Shown: piece after piece, positions 16,947-23,374 of the stretch
Layout: each line of letters opens with the position of its first letter
How positions within the stretch are numbered: position 1 is the first letter of the stretch
Assembly (NCBI GenBank): GCA_900543875.1
Contig: UQSV01000027.1
Location: 1-23,374, forward strand
From: an uncultured Coriobacteriaceae bacterium
GTDB lineage: Bacteria > Actinomycetota > Coriobacteriia > Coriobacteriales > Atopobiaceae
Direction of reading: 5' to 3'
DNA length: 23,374 nt
The notes under the pieces: generated by a model
Database searches by the model: none
Told to the model about the DNA's origin: nothing
The model's input: only the letters and a program-made list of their open reading frames with translations
Position numbers and translations under genes: made by a program

Positions 16947-16974
16947 AAGAAAACCCCGCCGCAAGCGACGGGGT
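16943..16974 (-). terminator. Terminator of the tRNA-Asn transcript (minus strand)
   Basis: Arms 16953-16958 and 16969-16974 (ACCCCG / CGGGGT) form 6 bp with a short inner extension. Read on the minus strand the hairpin is followed by TTTTCTTTTACC, a clear T-tract, and it starts 10 nt past the encoded CCA of the tRNA. It overlaps the 3' end of the plus-strand hypothetical gene and could also serve it weakly. Confidence 0.75.
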
Positions 16975-16984
16975 CATTAAATTC

Positions 16985-17059
16985 TGGCTCCTCGGATAGG
17001 ACTCGAACCTATAACAACTCGGTTAACAGCCGAGTGCTCTACCATTGAGCTACCGAGGA
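16985..17059 (-). tRNA. tRNA-Asn (anticodon GTT)
   Basis: 75 nt including an encoded CCA. Read on the minus strand: acceptor stem TCCTCGG with CCGAGGA, a 4-bp D stem (GCTC/GAGC), anticodon stem CTCGG/CCGAG with the loop CTGTTAA, a 5-nt variable region TTGTT, T-stem ATAGG/CCTAT with the loop TTCGAGT, and discriminator base G. All stems pair perfectly. It is the only RNA gene in the window and has its own promoter and terminator. Confidence 0.98.
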
Positions 17060-17102
17060 ATCGGTACGCCTTGAAGTGCCGTGCACCCGAAGCGCGATAG
17101 CT

Positions 17103-17130
17103 AGTATACCTAAGCTCAAGCGACGCGCAA
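17103..17130 (-). promoter_or_regulatory. Promoter of tRNA-Asn (minus strand)
   Basis: Read on the minus strand: TTGCGC (17130-17125), 16-nt spacer, TATACT (17108-17103; 5 of 6 to the -10 consensus). Transcription would start near 17096, about 37 nt before the mature 5' end of the tRNA. Confidence 0.6.
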
Positions 17131-17190
17131 GCAGAAATTTGGACATTTTTTCGCAAATCTCGGATTCTTATGTGCCTTGGCCTTCTTCCG

Positions 17191-17219
17191 ATGGCATCGC
17201 CGCAGCTCACGACTATTAT
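17191..17219 (+). promoter_or_regulatory. Candidate promoter of the glycan locus
   Basis: ATGGCA at 17191-17196 (4 of 6), 17-nt spacer, TATTAT at 17214-17219 (5 of 6). It lies in the AT-rich gap between tRNA-Asn and the EpsG-like gene and would give a leader of about 62 nt. The gap (17060-17287) holds nothing else I can support. Confidence 0.42.
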
Positions 17220-17287
17220 GGCGTGTCGTTGATCCGCAAAAGTATTTTCGAACATCGTCACGGTGCTATTGGTGCCGGGGAGGTTGC

Positions 17288-18547
17288 ATGCTCGTCTACC
17301 TCATCACTATCGCCGTCGCGCTTGGCCTGCTCGTGGCGGCCGAATACGGCTTTGTCGGCCGCCCCCGCGTTGCCCGCGCGCTGTGGGCCGCCGCTTTCGT
17401 GGTGCTGCTCGCGCCTGCGGCCCTGCGCTACGACATCGGCGTCGACTACAGCGCCACGATGGAGTCTGCCGGCTACCTCGGCTACTGGCAGCTCTACCAC
17501 CTCTACGCCAGCCAGCCCCCGGCGCTTGGCATGGACCCGGGCTTCTATCTGCTCATCCGCCTCCTTAACGTGTTTACCGACAACCCCCAGTGGATGTTCG
17601 CGACCATCTCCGCGGCGACCTACGCGCTCGTCCTGCGCGCCTGCAGGCGCCTGTCGCCCGTTCCCGTGCTGTCCGTGGCGCTCTTCCTCGTTGCGGGCTT
17701 CTACTTCGAGTCGTACAACATCGCGCGCCAGTGGTTTGCCATCGCCTGCGTGCTGAACGCCCTCGAGTGGGTGGGCCCCCTCGCGCTTGCGCCCCATGCC
17801 TGCGGGAGGGGAGCGAATGCCGCGCGTCTGGTGGGGGAGACGTGCCCCCGGCGCAGCTTCGCCCGCTACGCCCTCTGGGTGCTGCTTGGGGCCTCAATGC
17901 ACCTGAGCTGCCTTCTGTGGCTGGTCGTCTGGCCCCTCACGCGCCTGCGTCTCACGCCCACCCGCGCCTTCGTCTGTCTCGCGGGCTTCGTTGCCGTGGC
18001 CTTCGTGGGCGTTCGCGTGGTGCAGGTCTTCTTTGCCCAGACGCGCTTTGGCCTCTACTTTGGCCCTGCGAGCTCGGTCTACGTGGGGCCTCACCCGCGC
18101 GTGAACGCCATCGTGACCTCGGGCCTCACGTGGGCGTTCGCCCTGTTCGCGCCCTACCTGGGCAAGCTCCAGTCTCGTCGAGACGCCAAGTCCGCTGCCG
18201 AGAGGGGCGAGGCGCCCGGCGTAGCCACCGCGACCATCTCACTCGACCCCCTCGACTCGACGCTTCTGCTGTGCGCCACGCTCGCCCTCGCCCTCAACGT
18301 CTCGGCCTTCTTCGTGCCCGCCATCGTCGACCGCGTGGCCCGCTACTTCGCGCCGATGCTCATCCTGCTCATGCCGCGCATGCTCGTCCACATCAAGGAC
18401 GCGCGCCTTCGCCGCCTGTGCTGCGCTCTCATCATCGTGGCCTGGCTCGCTGCCACCTACGTGCAGGCATTTGCCGGCGGCCAGTACGGCGTGGTGCCAT
18501 ATCAGAGCGTATTTAGTGAGCGTTGCATGGCGGGGATTCTCTCGTAG
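17288..18547 (+). CDS. EpsG/Wzy-type polysaccharide polymerase (multi-pass membrane protein)
   Basis: 419 residues with roughly 9-11 hydrophobic segments. Features of the EpsG family are present: the ALRYDIGVDYS segment after the second helix and YNIARQWFAIACVLN in a later helix, which correspond to the family's RxxxGxDY and RQ motifs. EpsG-like proteins are thought to polymerise lipid-linked oligosaccharide repeats on the outer face of the membrane, as Wzy does. A hydrophilic Arg/Gly/Cys-containing loop (about 177-195) and a charged loop near 298-312 separate helices. The ATG at 17288 has GGGGAGG at 17277-17283; a TTG at 17177 in the same frame would overlap the promoter region. It is the first gene of the glycan cluster; the exporter permease follows after a 94-nt gap. 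Confidence 0.8.
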   Translation: MLVYLITIAVALGLLVAAEYGFVGRPRVARALWAAAFVVLLAPAALRYDIGVDYSATMESAGYLGYWQLYHLYASQPPALGMDPGFYLLIRLLNVFTDNPQWMFATISAATYALVLRACRRLSPVPVLSVALFLVAGFYFESYNIARQWFAIACVLNALEWVGPLALAPHACGRGANAARLVGETCPRRSFARYALWVLLGASMHLSCLLWLVVWPLTRLRLTPTRAFVCLAGFVAVAFVGVRVVQVFFAQTRFGLYFGPASSVYVGPHPRVNAIVTSGLTWAFALFAPYLGKLQSRRDAKSAAERGEAPGVATATISLDPLDSTLLLCATLALALNVSAFFVPAIVDRVARYFAPMLILLMPRMLVHIKDARLRRLCCALIIVAWLAATYVQAFAGGQYGVVPYQSVFSERCMAGILS

Positions 18548-18555
18548 GCCCTCGC

Positions 18556-18564
18556 TGGTATCAT
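18556..18564 (+). promoter_or_regulatory. Possible extended -10 promoter before the exporter permease
   Basis: TGG followed by TATCAT fits an extended -10 element (TGn plus 5 of 6). There is no clear -35 box. It lies just past the stop of the EpsG-like gene and would give a leader of about 71 nt before the TTG start. Confidence 0.33.
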
Positions 18565-18641
18565 CCAACTATTAGTGCGCCGGCGTCATGCCCGCGCCCC
18601 GTGCCCCCGCGCGGATCTGTAAGCCCGTCAAGGAGACCCCA

Positions 18642-19490
18642 TTGTCCCAAGACCAGACCTCGCAGGCGACCAGCGTCCCGGCCGCCGTCCCCGCGTCGCA
18701 GGCGTTCGCCAAGAGCGACCGCGCCAAGCAGAACTTCATCCTTCGCCAGCTCGTGGGCAAGGACTTCAAGCGCAAGTACCGCCGCAGCGTTCTCGGCGTC
18801 GTGTGGAGCGTGCTCAACCCGCTGCTCATGATGATCGTCATGTCGCTCGTCTTCTCGTTCTTCCTGCGCTATGACTCCATCGAGCACTACCCGCTCTACC
18901 TCATCCTCGGCAACGTCACCTGGCAGATCTTCGCCGACTCCACCAACCAGGGCGTCACCTCGATCCTCGACGCGGCGCCGCTGCTCAAGAAGGTCCGCAT
19001 CAACAAGACGGTGTTCCCCATCGAGCGCGTGCTCTTCTCGCTCGTGAACTTCGCCTTCTCGCTCATCGCGGTCGTGCTCGTCATGCTGTGGGAGGGCGTC
19101 ATGCCCACCTGGACCGTCGTCCTGCTACCGGTCCTGCTCGTGCTGCTCATGGGCTTCTGCATCGGCATGAGCCTGCTGCTTTCGGCCCTCGCCGTCTTCT
19201 TCCGCGACGTCATCCACCTGTGGGGCGTCGTCATCCTCGCGTGGAGCTACGTCACGCCGATCTTCTGGCCCGTCAGCATGATCGCCCAGGTGCCCTACGC
19301 CTTCATGCGCGTCATCATGCTGGCTAACCCCATGTACAACTACGTGACGTTCATGCGCATGATCTTGCTGAACGGCCAGCCGCCCGAGCTCATCACGGTT
19401 GCCATGTGCGCGTTCTGGGCCGTCGTCATGATCGCGATCGGCTACGCCGTCTTCCGCAAGCTCCAGCGCAAGTTCATCCTCTACATCTAG
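18642..19490 (+). CDS. wzm: ABC-2 type polysaccharide exporter permease (Wzm-like)
   Basis: About 282 residues. Membrane half of an ABC transporter that moves lipid-linked polysaccharide from the cytoplasmic to the outer face. The N-terminal amphipathic part has the typical LRQLVGKDFKRKYRRSVLGVVWSVLNP segment, followed by six hydrophobic helices. LLKKVRINKTVFPIERVL is the coupling-helix region, and the end KLQRKFILYI is typical for the family. I chose the TTG start at 18642 because AAGGAG lies at 18630-18635, 6 nt before it; an in-frame ATG at 18588 lacks a ribosome binding site. The ATPase partner follows 27 nt later. In Mycobacterium the equivalent permease exports galactan. Confidence 0.9.
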   Translation: MSQDQTSQATSVPAAVPASQAFAKSDRAKQNFILRQLVGKDFKRKYRRSVLGVVWSVLNPLLMMIVMSLVFSFFLRYDSIEHYPLYLILGNVTWQIFADSTNQGVTSILDAAPLLKKVRINKTVFPIERVLFSLVNFAFSLIAVVLVMLWEGVMPTWTVVLLPVLLVLLMGFCIGMSLLLSALAVFFRDVIHLWGVVILAWSYVTPIFWPVSMIAQVPYAFMRVIMLANPMYNYVTFMRMILLNGQPPELITVAMCAFWAVVMIAIGYAVFRKLQRKFILYI

Positions 19491-19517
19491 TCCGCGCCGA
19501 AAGGTTGGTTTCTTAGC

Positions 19518-20285
19518 ATGGCTGACAAGACCATCAACAACTCCAGCGAGGACTACGCTATCGAGGTCAACGACGTGTCGATGATCTTCAACATGGCGAG
19601 CGAGCGCCTCGACAACCTCAAGGAGTATTTCATCAAGCTGGCCAAGCGCGAGCTGTTCTTCGAGGAGTTCCGCGCGCTCGACCACGTGAGCTTCAAGGTG
19701 CGCCGTGGCGAGGTGCTGGGCCTGGTGGGCACCAACGGATCGGGCAAGTCCACGATGCTTAAGATCATCGCCGGAGTGCTCGAGCCGAGCGAGGGCTCGG
19801 TCCACGTCCATGGCAACATCGCGCCGCTCATCGAGCTGGGCGCCGGCTTTGACATTGAGCTCACGGCGCGCGAGAACATCTACCTCAACGGCGCCCTGCT
19901 GGGCTACACCAAGGAGTTCATCGACACCCACATCGACGAGATCGTGGAGTTCGCCGAGCTCAAGGACTTCATGGATATGCCGCTCAAGAACTACTCCAGC
20001 GGTATGGTGGCGCGCATCGCCTTCGCCATCGCCACGGTCGTCGAGCCCGACGTCCTCATCGTCGATGAGACGTTGTCGGTGGGCGACGTCTTCTTCCAGG
20101 AGAAGTGCGAGCGCCGCATCCGCGACTTCATCGAGAGCGGCAACGTCACCGTCCTGTTCGTGAGCCACTCGCTCGAGCAGGTCGAGCGCCTGTGCACGCG
20201 CTGCGTGTGGATCGAGAAGGGCCACCAGCGCATGATCGGTGACACCGACGAGGTCTGCCAGGCCTATCGAAAGCAGTTCAACTAA
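19518..20285 (+). CDS. wzt: ABC polysaccharide exporter ATP-binding protein (Wzt-like, without sugar-binding domain)
   Basis: 255 residues. Walker A is G71-T-N-G-S-G-K-S-T79; the Q-loop region follows IELGAGFDIELTARENIYLNG, which is diagnostic of the polysaccharide/teichoic acid exporter group; the signature is YSSGM; Walker B has D183-E184 in VLIVDETLSVGD; and the switch His is in FVSHSLEQV. The protein ends soon after the nucleotide-binding domain, so the C-terminal carbohydrate-recognition domain of Wzt proteins such as that of E. coli O9a is absent, as in mycobacterial and short RfbB-type ATPases. Powers the adjacent permease. The ribosome binding site is weak (AAAGG at 19500-19504, 13 nt away). 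The stop codon shares one base with the next start. Confidence 0.93.
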   Translation: MADKTINNSSEDYAIEVNDVSMIFNMASERLDNLKEYFIKLAKRELFFEEFRALDHVSFKVRRGEVLGLVGTNGSGKSTMLKIIAGVLEPSEGSVHVHGNIAPLIELGAGFDIELTARENIYLNGALLGYTKEFIDTHIDEIVEFAELKDFMDMPLKNYSSGMVARIAFAIATVVEPDVLIVDETLSVGDVFFQEKCERRIRDFIESGNVTVLFVSHSLEQVERLCTRCVWIEKGHQRMIGDTDEVCQAYRKQFN

Positions 20286-21292
20286 TGGCGGCCGAGCAGG
20301 TCGCCGTGACCCCGGGCGTCGGCTCCGTGCTTGGCCCCAAGGCCGAGCAGGGCGTGGCCGAGCAGGACGTCGCAAAGAAGAGCGTCGCCGCCGTCGTCGT
20401 GACCTACAACCGCAAGGACCTGCTTCTCGAGTGCCTCGACTGCCTCTCCAGGCAGGACATTGCTGGCCTCGCCGCGGGCTATGAGCTGCAGGTCATCGTG
20501 GTCGACAACGCGAGCACCGATGGTACCGAGCAGGCCCTGGCGCCGCTCGTCGAGCAGGGGAGCATCGCCTACTACAACACCGGCGAGAACCTTGGCGGCG
20601 CGGGCGGCTTCAACTTTGGCATGCGCGTCGCGGTCGAGCGCGGCCACGACTACGTCTGGGTCATGGATGACGACTGCATGACCCACCCCGACACCCTGCG
20701 CGAGCTGCTGCTTGCCGGCGAGGGTCTGAAGGGGGAGTACGGCTACCTCACGAGCGTGTGCCTCTGGACCGACGGCACGCCCTGCTCGATGAACCGCCAG
20801 CGCCACCCGTTGCACACCACGATCGAGGACTTCTCGCCCGAGCTGCAGCCCTGCACGCTCGCGTCGTTCGTGTCGCTGTTCGTCCCGGCCGACGTCATCG
20901 CCGAGCTGGGGCTCCCCATCAAAGACTTCTTCATCTGGACCGACGATTGGGAGTTCACGCGCCGCGTCTCGCGCAGGTATCCGTGCTACGTGGTGGGCAC
21001 GAGCATCGTCACGCACAAGTGCAAGACCAACGGCGCGGGCAACATTGCGCTCGACTCGGGCGAGCGCATCGCGCGTTTTCGCCTGGCCTACCGCAATGAC
21101 ATCGTGCTCTACCGTGGCGAGGGCGTCGCGGGCTATGCGTACGTGGCCGCCCGCGACCTCAACCACCTCGCGCGCATCCTGCTCGAGGCCAAGGGCCGCA
21201 AGCTCGAGCGCGCCCGGGCCGTCGTGGGCGGCACCCTCGAAGGCCTGCGCTTCCATCCCCAGATCGAGTACGTCAAGCGTCCCGAGAAGTAG
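20285..21292 (+). CDS. GT2 glycosyltransferase, GlfT1-like (galactofuranosyl- or related transferase)
   Basis: 335 residues. GT-A fold starting AAVVVTYNRKDLLLECLDCL after an N-terminal extension of about 32 residues. It has VDNASTDGT, then NLGGAGGFNFGM, the metal-binding D128-D-D130 in WVMDDDCM, and the likely catalytic region WTD220-D-W-E223-FTRR. The NxGGAGGF motif and the DDWEF block are those of the GlfT1-like group, which adds the first galactofuranose residues to a lipid-linked rhamnosyl-GlcNAc acceptor in mycobacteria, and of related rhamnosyltransferases. The exact sugar is inference. No transmembrane helix; it should work at the inner face of the membrane. The ATG overlaps the TAA of the ATPase gene by one base, so it is translationally coupled to the exporter. 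A strong terminator follows. Confidence 0.85.
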   Translation: MAAEQVAVTPGVGSVLGPKAEQGVAEQDVAKKSVAAVVVTYNRKDLLLECLDCLSRQDIAGLAAGYELQVIVVDNASTDGTEQALAPLVEQGSIAYYNTGENLGGAGGFNFGMRVAVERGHDYVWVMDDDCMTHPDTLRELLLAGEGLKGEYGYLTSVCLWTDGTPCSMNRQRHPLHTTIEDFSPELQPCTLASFVSLFVPADVIAELGLPIKDFFIWTDDWEFTRRVSRRYPCYVVGTSIVTHKCKTNGAGNIALDSGERIARFRLAYRNDIVLYRGEGVAGYAYVAARDLNHLARILLEAKGRKLERARAVVGGTLEGLRFHPQIEYVKRPEK

Positions 21293-21367
21293 CCGAGGCT
21301 TGGCTCTTCGGGCAATTGTCCCGATGCGCGACTACTTGGACCCAATTCGCACAAACATGAAGAGAGA

Positions 21368-21402
21368 GGGCTGGCTTCCCCTCCGTGGGAAGCCAGCCCT
21401 TT
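21368..21402 (+). terminator. Intrinsic terminator of the glycan operon (plus strand)
   Basis: A perfect 13-bp stem (21368-21380 with 21387-21399), 6-nt loop, TTT then GCATTTG. It starts 75 nt past the GlfT1-like stop. On the minus strand it is followed by CTCTCTCTTC, so it may work in both directions. Confidence 0.85.
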
Positions 21403-21444
21403 GCATTTGTACCAGCAGCTGCGTCATGGTCTCACGTATGACAA

Positions 21445-21476
21445 GGGGTCGGCTTCCCAGGTGGAAAGTCAGCCCC
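21445..21476 (-). terminator. Second, imperfect hairpin, probable terminator of the minus-strand gene
   Basis: Imperfect inverted repeat (21445-21457 with about 21463-21476) with G-U pairs, one mismatch and one bulge. It lies 29 nt past the stop of the convergent GlfT2-like gene. Its arms resemble those of the perfect terminator at 21368-21399 (shared GGCTTCCC and CAGCCC blocks), so the two may be diverged copies. The rest of the convergent gap 21293-21505 holds nothing else I can support. Confidence 0.5.
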
Positions 21477-21505
21477 CGATACCAGGTCTTCGTGGCAACA
21501 GCCCG

Positions 21506-23374
21506 CTACTTCATGCCAAGGTGGCTTCGCCAGTAGGCCTCGCCCGTCATCGTGGGGAAGGCGTCCCTGTAGGCCTGCGCGACGCGCTCGTGCTCGAGCT
21601 GCCAGCGCTTCTTGAGAGATCGCTCGCGTGCTATGATGCGGCGGTTGCGCTCGCGGTCCATCTCACGGACGGCGGCCTTCTCGCCCGTGGCATCGAGCAC
21701 GACAATCGTGCGGGCCGCGCGGGTGTCGATGTCATAGTCCACGTCGGTGAGACGCTGCATGTGGCCGGGGGTCTTGCGCAGCAGTGCGTCGGGAAGCAGG
21801 TGCTTGTCGCCCGGGATGGACTTCACGAGCTTGCCGGCAAGGCCCAGCCTGCGGTGCTGGGTGGGCTTGACCTCATCCAGACGCGCGGCGGCGACGAGCT
21901 CGGGGTCGAGCTCGCTCACGGGCACGAACTTATCGTTGAGCTGGCCGTTCTTGCGCATGAGGGCGCTGCCGTCTGCCTCCATGAGCCATTCGGGGCCGCG
22001 CAGGTAGTCCTCAACGCCCTGCAGCAGCAGCTCGGCCGCGCCGTACTCGAGGTCGCGGCGGCGCAGCATGACGTTGCGCCAGACGCGCGTCATGAACAGC
22101 TCGGTGTTGACGAAGCCGTCGCAGGCGGCCATGACGAGGAAGTTGCGCACGTACTGATAGCAGTCGACCGAGGCACGCGGGCGCCCCTCGAAGCTCTCGT
22201 GCCACACGCAGATGCCGTTCATCGTCATGTTGGTGGGCTTCGAGCGCAGGCCGTACTCGACGTCGTCGCAGCGCACGAAGACCGGCAGGGGCAGACCCTT
22301 CTCGCGGATGTTGGCCACCGGGATGCACGAGAACCACCAGGCGCCGTAGGCGTTGTCAACTTCGACATTCAGGCGCTCGTTCTCGACTACCTGGTCGAGG
22401 CGGTCGACGTAGAGGTCAGGCTTGACCTTGCGGTAGACGCCGCTGCGCAGCACGTGGCTCACGTCCTCGAACAGGCGGCAGGGCTGCTCGACGGAGAGCA
22501 TTGCGCCGTTCACGAAGGCGTCCTTGTAGGCGTCGCTGGCGAGCGCCAGCAGGTTGTAGGTGCGCTTGATGCTCTCGGGGAAGACGTGCACGTCGTCGTC
22601 CATGAGGACCACGTGGGTGAAGCCCTCGCCCGAGTCGAGCGCGGCGAGCATGCCGCGGGCAAAGCCGCCGGCGCCGCCCACGTTCTCGTTGTCGATGACC
22701 GTCACGAGGTCGTCGGAGAGGGCGTCGGCGTCGAGCGTGCGGCCGTTGTCGACCACGAACATGTGGAAGTGGCCAAAGATGGGGTCTGCCTCGCTCGCCA
22801 TGCTCGAGCGCATGAGTTCGATGTTGGGGACGATGTAGTGCTCCTTCTTGAAGGTGGTAGTGGAGAGCGCGAGCTCAATGGGGCGCACGCGCCCCTCGTC
22901 CACCTGGGCCGCCCAGTGGCCGCCGTGCAGCAGGGTCCTGCCGCAGGGGAGCAGCTCGAAGGCCACGAGGTCCATGCCCGCGGTGTCGACCGTGGCACTC
23001 ACGGCCGCCACCTCGCCCTCGTTGGGCTCGACGGTGATGCGCGACAGCTCGACGGTGTTCTGGGCCTCGGCCTTGGCGCCCTGGGGCATGCCCTTGACGA
23101 TGACTTCGCAGGCGTTGCCCGAAAGCGCGAGGTGCAGGACGACCTCGCCGATGCCGCAGTAGGTGCGCCACTTGGCGGCGGAGCACGCGTTGAGGAAAGT
23201 CATGAAGTCGGTGGGCTCGCTCACCACGAGGGCGCCCGCCTCGTCGAAGGCGAGGGGCTTCGCGGCAAACGCGTAGAGCTCGTCGTGGCCCGCGAGCGAG
23301 ATCGCCGAGTACTTGCGGTCGTAGACGCAGCCGTTGGAGCGCACCGACGCGCCCACCTCGAAGAAGTAGGACCC
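21506..23374 (-). CDS. GlfT2-like galactofuranosyltransferase, N-terminus beyond the window
   Basis: 622 residues are visible; the frame is open to the right edge and begins GSYFFEVGASV, so the start is outside. The first roughly 150 residues look beta-rich, as in the N-terminal sandwich of mycobacterial GlfT2. The GT-A domain has FVVDNGRTLD, DNENVGGAGGFARGM, the metal-binding D259-D-D261 in VLMDDDVHV, then D370-D-V-E373-YGLR and V-W391-H392. This order matches GlfT2, where the DDD triad, the DDxE acids and a later Trp-His are needed for catalysis. The C-terminal helical part ends YWRSHLGMK, also GlfT2-like. GlfT2 extends galactan with alternating 1,5 and 1,6 galactofuranose. Convergent with the exporter and GlfT1-like genes; the enzyme making UDP-galactofuranose (glf) is not in the window and could lie just beyond the edge. 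Confidence 0.88.
   Translation of the reverse strand, partial: GSYFFEVGASVRSNGCVYDRKYSAISLAGHDELYAFAAKPLAFDEAGALVVSEPTDFMTFLNACSAAKWRTYCGIGEVVLHLALSGNACEVIVKGMPQGAKAEAQNTVELSRITVEPNEGEVAAVSATVDTAGMDLVAFELLPCGRTLLHGGHWAAQVDEGRVRPIELALSTTTFKKEHYIVPNIELMRSSMASEADPIFGHFHMFVVDNGRTLDADALSDDLVTVIDNENVGGAGGFARGMLAALDSGEGFTHVVLMDDDVHVFPESIKRTYNLLALASDAYKDAFVNGAMLSVEQPCRLFEDVSHVLRSGVYRKVKPDLYVDRLDQVVENERLNVEVDNAYGAWWFSCIPVANIREKGLPLPVFVRCDDVEYGLRSKPTNMTMNGICVWHESFEGRPRASVDCYQYVRNFLVMAACDGFVNTELFMTRVWRNVMLRRRDLEYGAAELLLQGVEDYLRGPEWLMEADGSALMRKNGQLNDKFVPVSELDPELVAAARLDEVKPTQHRRLGLAGKLVKSIPGDKHLLPDALLRKTPGHMQRLTDVDYDIDTRAARTIVVLDATGEKAAVREMDRERNRRIIARERSLKKRWQLEHERVAQAYRDAFPTMTGEAYWRSHLGMK

Noticed and set aside
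16985..17059. tRNA-Asn as an integration site for a mobile element
   Set aside because: I saw no integrase, no direct repeat of the tRNA 3' end in the window, and the neighbouring glycan genes have the same codon style as the rest.
19125..20375. Long minus-strand frame opposite the Wzm/Wzt genes
   Set aside because: Shadow of the strongly GC-biased plus-strand genes; His/Asp/Val-rich with no recognisable domain.

Overview
The window is chromosomal DNA from a high-GC actinobacterium. The translation and housekeeping proteins look most like those of class Coriobacteriia (the Olsenella/Collinsella/Atopobium group). This placement rests on my reading of protein style and gene order, not on a database search. 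Strand usage is nearly all plus. The exceptions are one tRNA-Asn gene and the last gene, which runs in from the right edge. Both edges cut genes: leuS on the left lacks its 5' part, and a GlfT2-like glycosyltransferase on the right lacks its start.

Region 1 (1-2858) holds the 3' part of leuS, a GC-rich hairpin, and a small membrane protein combining a zinc ribbon, one transmembrane helix and one PASTA domain.

Region 2 (about 2900-13219) is a translation and RNA-metabolism cluster, rimP-nusA-infB-rbfA-nrnA-truB-ribF-dnaG. A recognisable promoter and a leader containing a terminator-like hairpin precede rimP. The run from rbfA to dnaG is tightly packed, with 4-nt ATGA overlaps at truB/ribF and ribF/dnaG. 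NusA carries an extra C-terminal Cys3-His tail, and no ylxR gene is seen in its usual place between nusA and infB.

Region 3 (13220-16946) holds the principal sigma factor gene rpoD, closed by a strong terminator; then a small lipoprotein gene behind a leader with a C9 tract; trmL with an unusual insertion; a terminator; and an unrecognised 244-residue protein whose start lies only 12 bases past that terminator. A tRNA-Asn gene (minus strand, CCA encoded) with its own promoter and terminator follows.

Region 4 (17288-23374) is a surface-glycan locus: an EpsG/Wzy-type membrane protein, an ABC-2 exporter permease (Wzm-like) and its ATPase (Wzt-like), a GlfT1-like GT2 glycosyltransferase and, convergent to them, a GlfT2-like galactofuranosyltransferase. 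The gene content resembles the mycobacterial galactan module, which suggests a lipid-linked galactofuranose-containing polymer that is started by the GlfT1-like enzyme, extended by the GlfT2-like enzyme and exported by the ABC pair. The EpsG-type protein is an extra component that does not obviously fit ABC-dependent export.

I saw no CRISPR array, insertion sequence, prophage gene or rRNA.
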